This document shows positions 62,086 to 64,000 of a stretch of 64,000 nucleotides of DNA, piece after piece. How positions within the stretch are numbered: the first letter of the stretch is position 1; each line of letters begins with the position of its first letter. The position numbers and the translations under genes are program-made. Source of the DNA: Lachnospiraceae bacterium. Lineage in GTDB: Bacteria; Bacillota; Clostridia; Lachnospirales; Lachnospiraceae. The DNA lies in assembly GCA_910576385.1 (NCBI GenBank), contig CAJTIR010000005.1:1-64000 (forward strand), written 5' to 3'. The notes below the pieces were generated by a model. It ran no database searches, had not been told where the DNA came from, and saw only the letters and a list, made by a program, of their open reading frames with translations.

Positions 62086-63153
62086 TTACATTACCTTTTT
62101 TACATTTTCATCATTTGTTTCGACAATAATAAAATGGGGTCTATGCTTCGTTTCCAGATATATCTTTGCAATGTACTGCCCCATAATCCCAAGACAGAAC
62201 AACTGGAGTCCGCCAATGAAAAGAATAACGCAGATGGTAGAAGCCCAACCATCTACTGGGTCGCCAAAAGCAATTTTTCGCAAAATGATTACCAACAGCA
62301 TGTGAAACGAAAAAAATGTCATAAAAACGCCAAACAAAGAAGCAATGCTTAGGGGAGCTTGGGAAAAATTGATGATCCCATCCACTGCATATTTAAATAA
62401 TTTCCAGAAATTCCATTTGGTTTCCCCTGCAGCCCGTTCCACATTTTCATAAGGAAGCCAATAGGTTCGGAACCCAACCCATCCGAAAATTCCTTTGGAA
62501 AAACGATTATATTCACTCATAGAAACTATGGCATCCGCCATATCCCGCTTCATCATACGGAAATCCCTTGCGCCATCCACAATATCCATATCGGAAATCT
62601 TATTGATAATATGATAAAACTTCCTTGCAAACCAACTTCTGATTGGCGGTTCCCCAGCACGATCCACGCGTCTTGCCGCTACGCTGTCATATTCACCTTT
62701 TTCCAAAATGCTAAGCATCTCCGGCAGCAAGGAAGGTGGGTCTTGCATATCAGCATCAAGAACTACCACATAGTCCCCGTAGGCATTGCAGAACCCTGCA
62801 TACATTGCAGCCTCCTTGCCAAAATTTCTGGAAAACGATAGATATTTTACACAGCTATCTTGCCTGGCCAGATCCTTTAATACAGTTATTGTCTGGTCTT
62901 TAGAGCCATCGTCCACAAACAAAAGTACGTAATCACAGCTCATTCCAGCAAGCACTTCTGATACCGCAGCGTAAAACAATGGAAGAGATTCCTGTTCATT
63001 ATAACAAGGTACAATCAGCGTGATTGTTTTCCCTGTGCGGCCTGCTGTATAACTGGTATTGCCAATGCCCAAAACATCTGGGCAAATAACTGAGCCCTCT
63101 TCACAAATAATTGGGGGTTTCAAATCAATAGATTTTAATTTATTCTCTTCCAT
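62086..63153 (-). CDS. GtrB-type polyprenyl-phosphate glycosyltransferase
   Basis: A 355-residue GT2 enzyme. Residues about 45-270 are the GT-A domain (ITLIIPVPCYNEQESL-like start, FVDDGSKDQT, VVLDADMQDPP, YDSVAARRVDRAGEP). It is followed by two C-terminal helices (about 272-295 and 305-330) and a cytoplasmic tail, as in GtrB and dolichol-phosphate glucose synthases. It transfers a sugar from a nucleotide donor to undecaprenyl phosphate. A GTG at 63168 is in frame, but AGGTGG is spaced for the ATG at 63153. Its partner gene downstream is broken, so the pathway may be inactive or served by another transferase. Confidence 0.87.
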   Translation of the reverse strand: MEENKLKSIDLKPPIICEEGSVICPDVLGIGNTSYTAGRTGKTITLIVPCYNEQESLPLFYAAVSEVLAGMSCDYVLLFVDDGSKDQTITVLKDLARQDSCVKYLSFSRNFGKEAAMYAGFCNAYGDYVVVLDADMQDPPSLLPEMLSILEKGEYDSVAARRVDRAGEPPIRSWFARKFYHIINKISDMDIVDGARDFRMMKRDMADAIVSMSEYNRFSKGIFGWVGFRTYWLPYENVERAAGETKWNFWKLFKYAVDGIINFSQAPLSIASLFGVFMTFFSFHMLLVIILRKIAFGDPVDGWASTICVILFIGGLQLFCLGIMGQYIAKIYLETKHRPHFIIVETNDENVKKVM

Positions 63154-63206
63154 TTCCTTCCACCTCACCTATACCAAACTTTGAGAACAGCAAAAAAAGC
63201 CCCAAA

Positions 63207-63240
63207 CAATAAGACAATCCTAATGGACTTTGTCTTATTG
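63207..63240. promoter_or_regulatory. 11-bp inverted repeat upstream of the glycosyltransferase gene
   Basis: CAATAAGACAA (63207-63217) and TTGTCTTATTG (63230-63240) are perfect arms around a 12-base loop, about 55 bases before the glycosyltransferase start. It may be an operator or a terminator. Confidence 0.4.
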
Positions 63241-63656
63241 TCTGAAGCCTACATACATGGCCTATGACTATATACTGTTCTTTCGTACTCCTATAACGAG
63301 AAAAAGCTATACTATAACTCTTTCTTTCAAAATTATGGTACTCCTTTGTTGGGCTGTCAAGGGAAACTTTTGTTTGGGTATTTGGGATGTGGCCGCTTTT
63401 TCCTTGTCTTTATTTTCCTTTATCTTACTTTTCTTTGGCTTTGCTTTCCTTTTGAAAATTTCCCTGAGTAAAATAATCTTTGCCTATTCTATCATGTTTC
63501 CATTTTCTTGTAAAGGTATTTTCCTTTCGTCACCGCAAACACATGAATTCATCTTCAAGATATTTAGATTCCATGTTTGATAATATTCAGATTCTGCAAG
63601 GTCATATTATCAAACACAATTGTCATGTCCGTGTTCTTGTTTTTTATTTTTCACCC
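63241..63656. other. Intergenic region without recognised gene
   Basis: T-rich on the plus strand, with an open frame of 116 codons from 63230 that has no ribosome-binding site and no recognisable family. It separates two minus-strand genes. Confidence 0.35.
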
Positions 63657-64000
63657 CTAATTCCGGCGCAAAGCCTCAATTGGGCTTAATTTTGCAGCCT
63701 TTCTTGCTGGATAAATACCAAAAAATACACCTATGCCACAGGAAAACAGTGTTGCCCCAAGAATGGTACTGGCCTTGATTCCAGGACTAATCGCACTGCC
63801 CATAGAAGCGCTCATTAAATTACAGGCGCCGAAGGCTCCCAAAAGTCCCAAGAGGATGCCGATAATCCCGCCCATAATGGTAAGTATGGCGGCCTCTGCC
63901 AGAAACTGCAGCAAAATAGATGAAGTTTTTGCTCCCAGAGATTTACGGATGCCAATCTCCCTGGTACGCTCAGTCACAGACACCAACATAATATTCATAA
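63657..64000 (-). CDS. MacB/FtsX-type ABC permease, C-terminal part
   Basis: The gene runs off the window; about 114 C-terminal residues are visible. NIMLVSVTERTREIGIRKSL is the conserved cytoplasmic loop of MacB-like permeases. Two helices follow, with GIYPARKAAKLSPIEALRRN at the end, the family's characteristic terminus. It belongs to a different subgroup from the long FtsX permeases at the start of the window. The substrate is unknown. Confidence 0.9.
   Translation of the reverse strand, partial: MNIMLVSVTERTREIGIRKSLGAKTSSILLQFLAEAAILTIMGGIIGILLGLLGAFGACNLMSASMGSAISPGIKASTILGATLFSCGIGVFFGIYPARKAAKLSPIEALRRN

Noticed and set aside
63230-63580. 116-codon plus-strand frame rich in Phe and Leu
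   Set aside because: No ribosome-binding site, starts inside an inverted repeat, and composition reflects a T-rich intergenic strand.

Overview
The window looks like the chromosome of a gut or rumen Lachnospiraceae-type Clostridia. It is AT-rich, starts follow strong AGGAGG sites, the core genes are Firmicute types (MecA, GdpP, DnaB, the rpsF-ssb-rpsR trio), and there is a plant-polysaccharide locus with a CUT1 sugar transporter and large secreted proteins ending in lysine-rich Ig-like repeats. No rRNA, tRNA or CRISPR array was seen.

Layout. 1-7.0 kb: a three-gene ABC exporter with two tandem ~1,000-residue FtsX-type permeases and their ATPase. 7.0-9.8 kb: a membrane-anchored GH18 protein and mecA. 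9.8-12.1 kb: a gene-poor stretch with a multi-hairpin palindromic element and a decayed IS1182-type insertion. 12.1-14.3 kb: a DUF1858 protein, a thioesterase, a ferredoxin and a MerR-like regulator. 14.4-18.4 kb: gdpP-rplI-dnaB. 18.4-28.4 kb: an eight-gene exosortase-G (XrtG) locus. 28.6-31.4 kb: a large surface protein. 31.5-35.8 kb: rpsF-ssb-rpsR, an alpha/beta hydrolase, DUF951, a Sir2 deacylase and a class B sortase. 36-40.1 kb: an ABC-2 exporter with a LytTR/GHKL two-component pair. 40.1-42.9 kb: a thioesterase and an isolated rtcB. 43.1-44.3 kb: an internally deleted IS66 element. 44.4-58.8 kb: a xylan-utilisation operon (solute-binding protein, two permeases, histidine kinase, AraC-type response regulator, GH3, lipoprotein, tandem-GH10 xylanase). 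59-64 kb: an eroded zone with gene fragments, a GNAT gene, a GtrB-type glycosyltransferase and the end of a MacB/FtsX permease.

How the genes work together. In the exosortase locus, a predicted membrane transpeptidase (Cys98, Arg140, His160) sits with one candidate substrate bearing a C-terminal membrane tail, a processive-type glycosyltransferase, a GtrA-fused glycosyltransferase, a large polytopic membrane protein, a membrane protein with a coiled coil, and two divergent proteins of the 6-pyruvoyl-tetrahydropterin-synthase fold. All are on one strand, mostly touching or overlapping. In the xylan locus, the secreted xylanase cuts the polymer, the transporter imports oligosaccharides, GH3 trims them inside, and the kinase/regulator pair probably senses them.

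The least explained signals are the two pterin-synthase-fold proteins of the exosortase locus, and a family of long hairpin-rich leaders. These leaders share the same last ~30 bases directly upstream of the ribosome-binding sites of three separate operons. One of them is a 676-bp segment bounded by perfect 18-bp inverted repeats.
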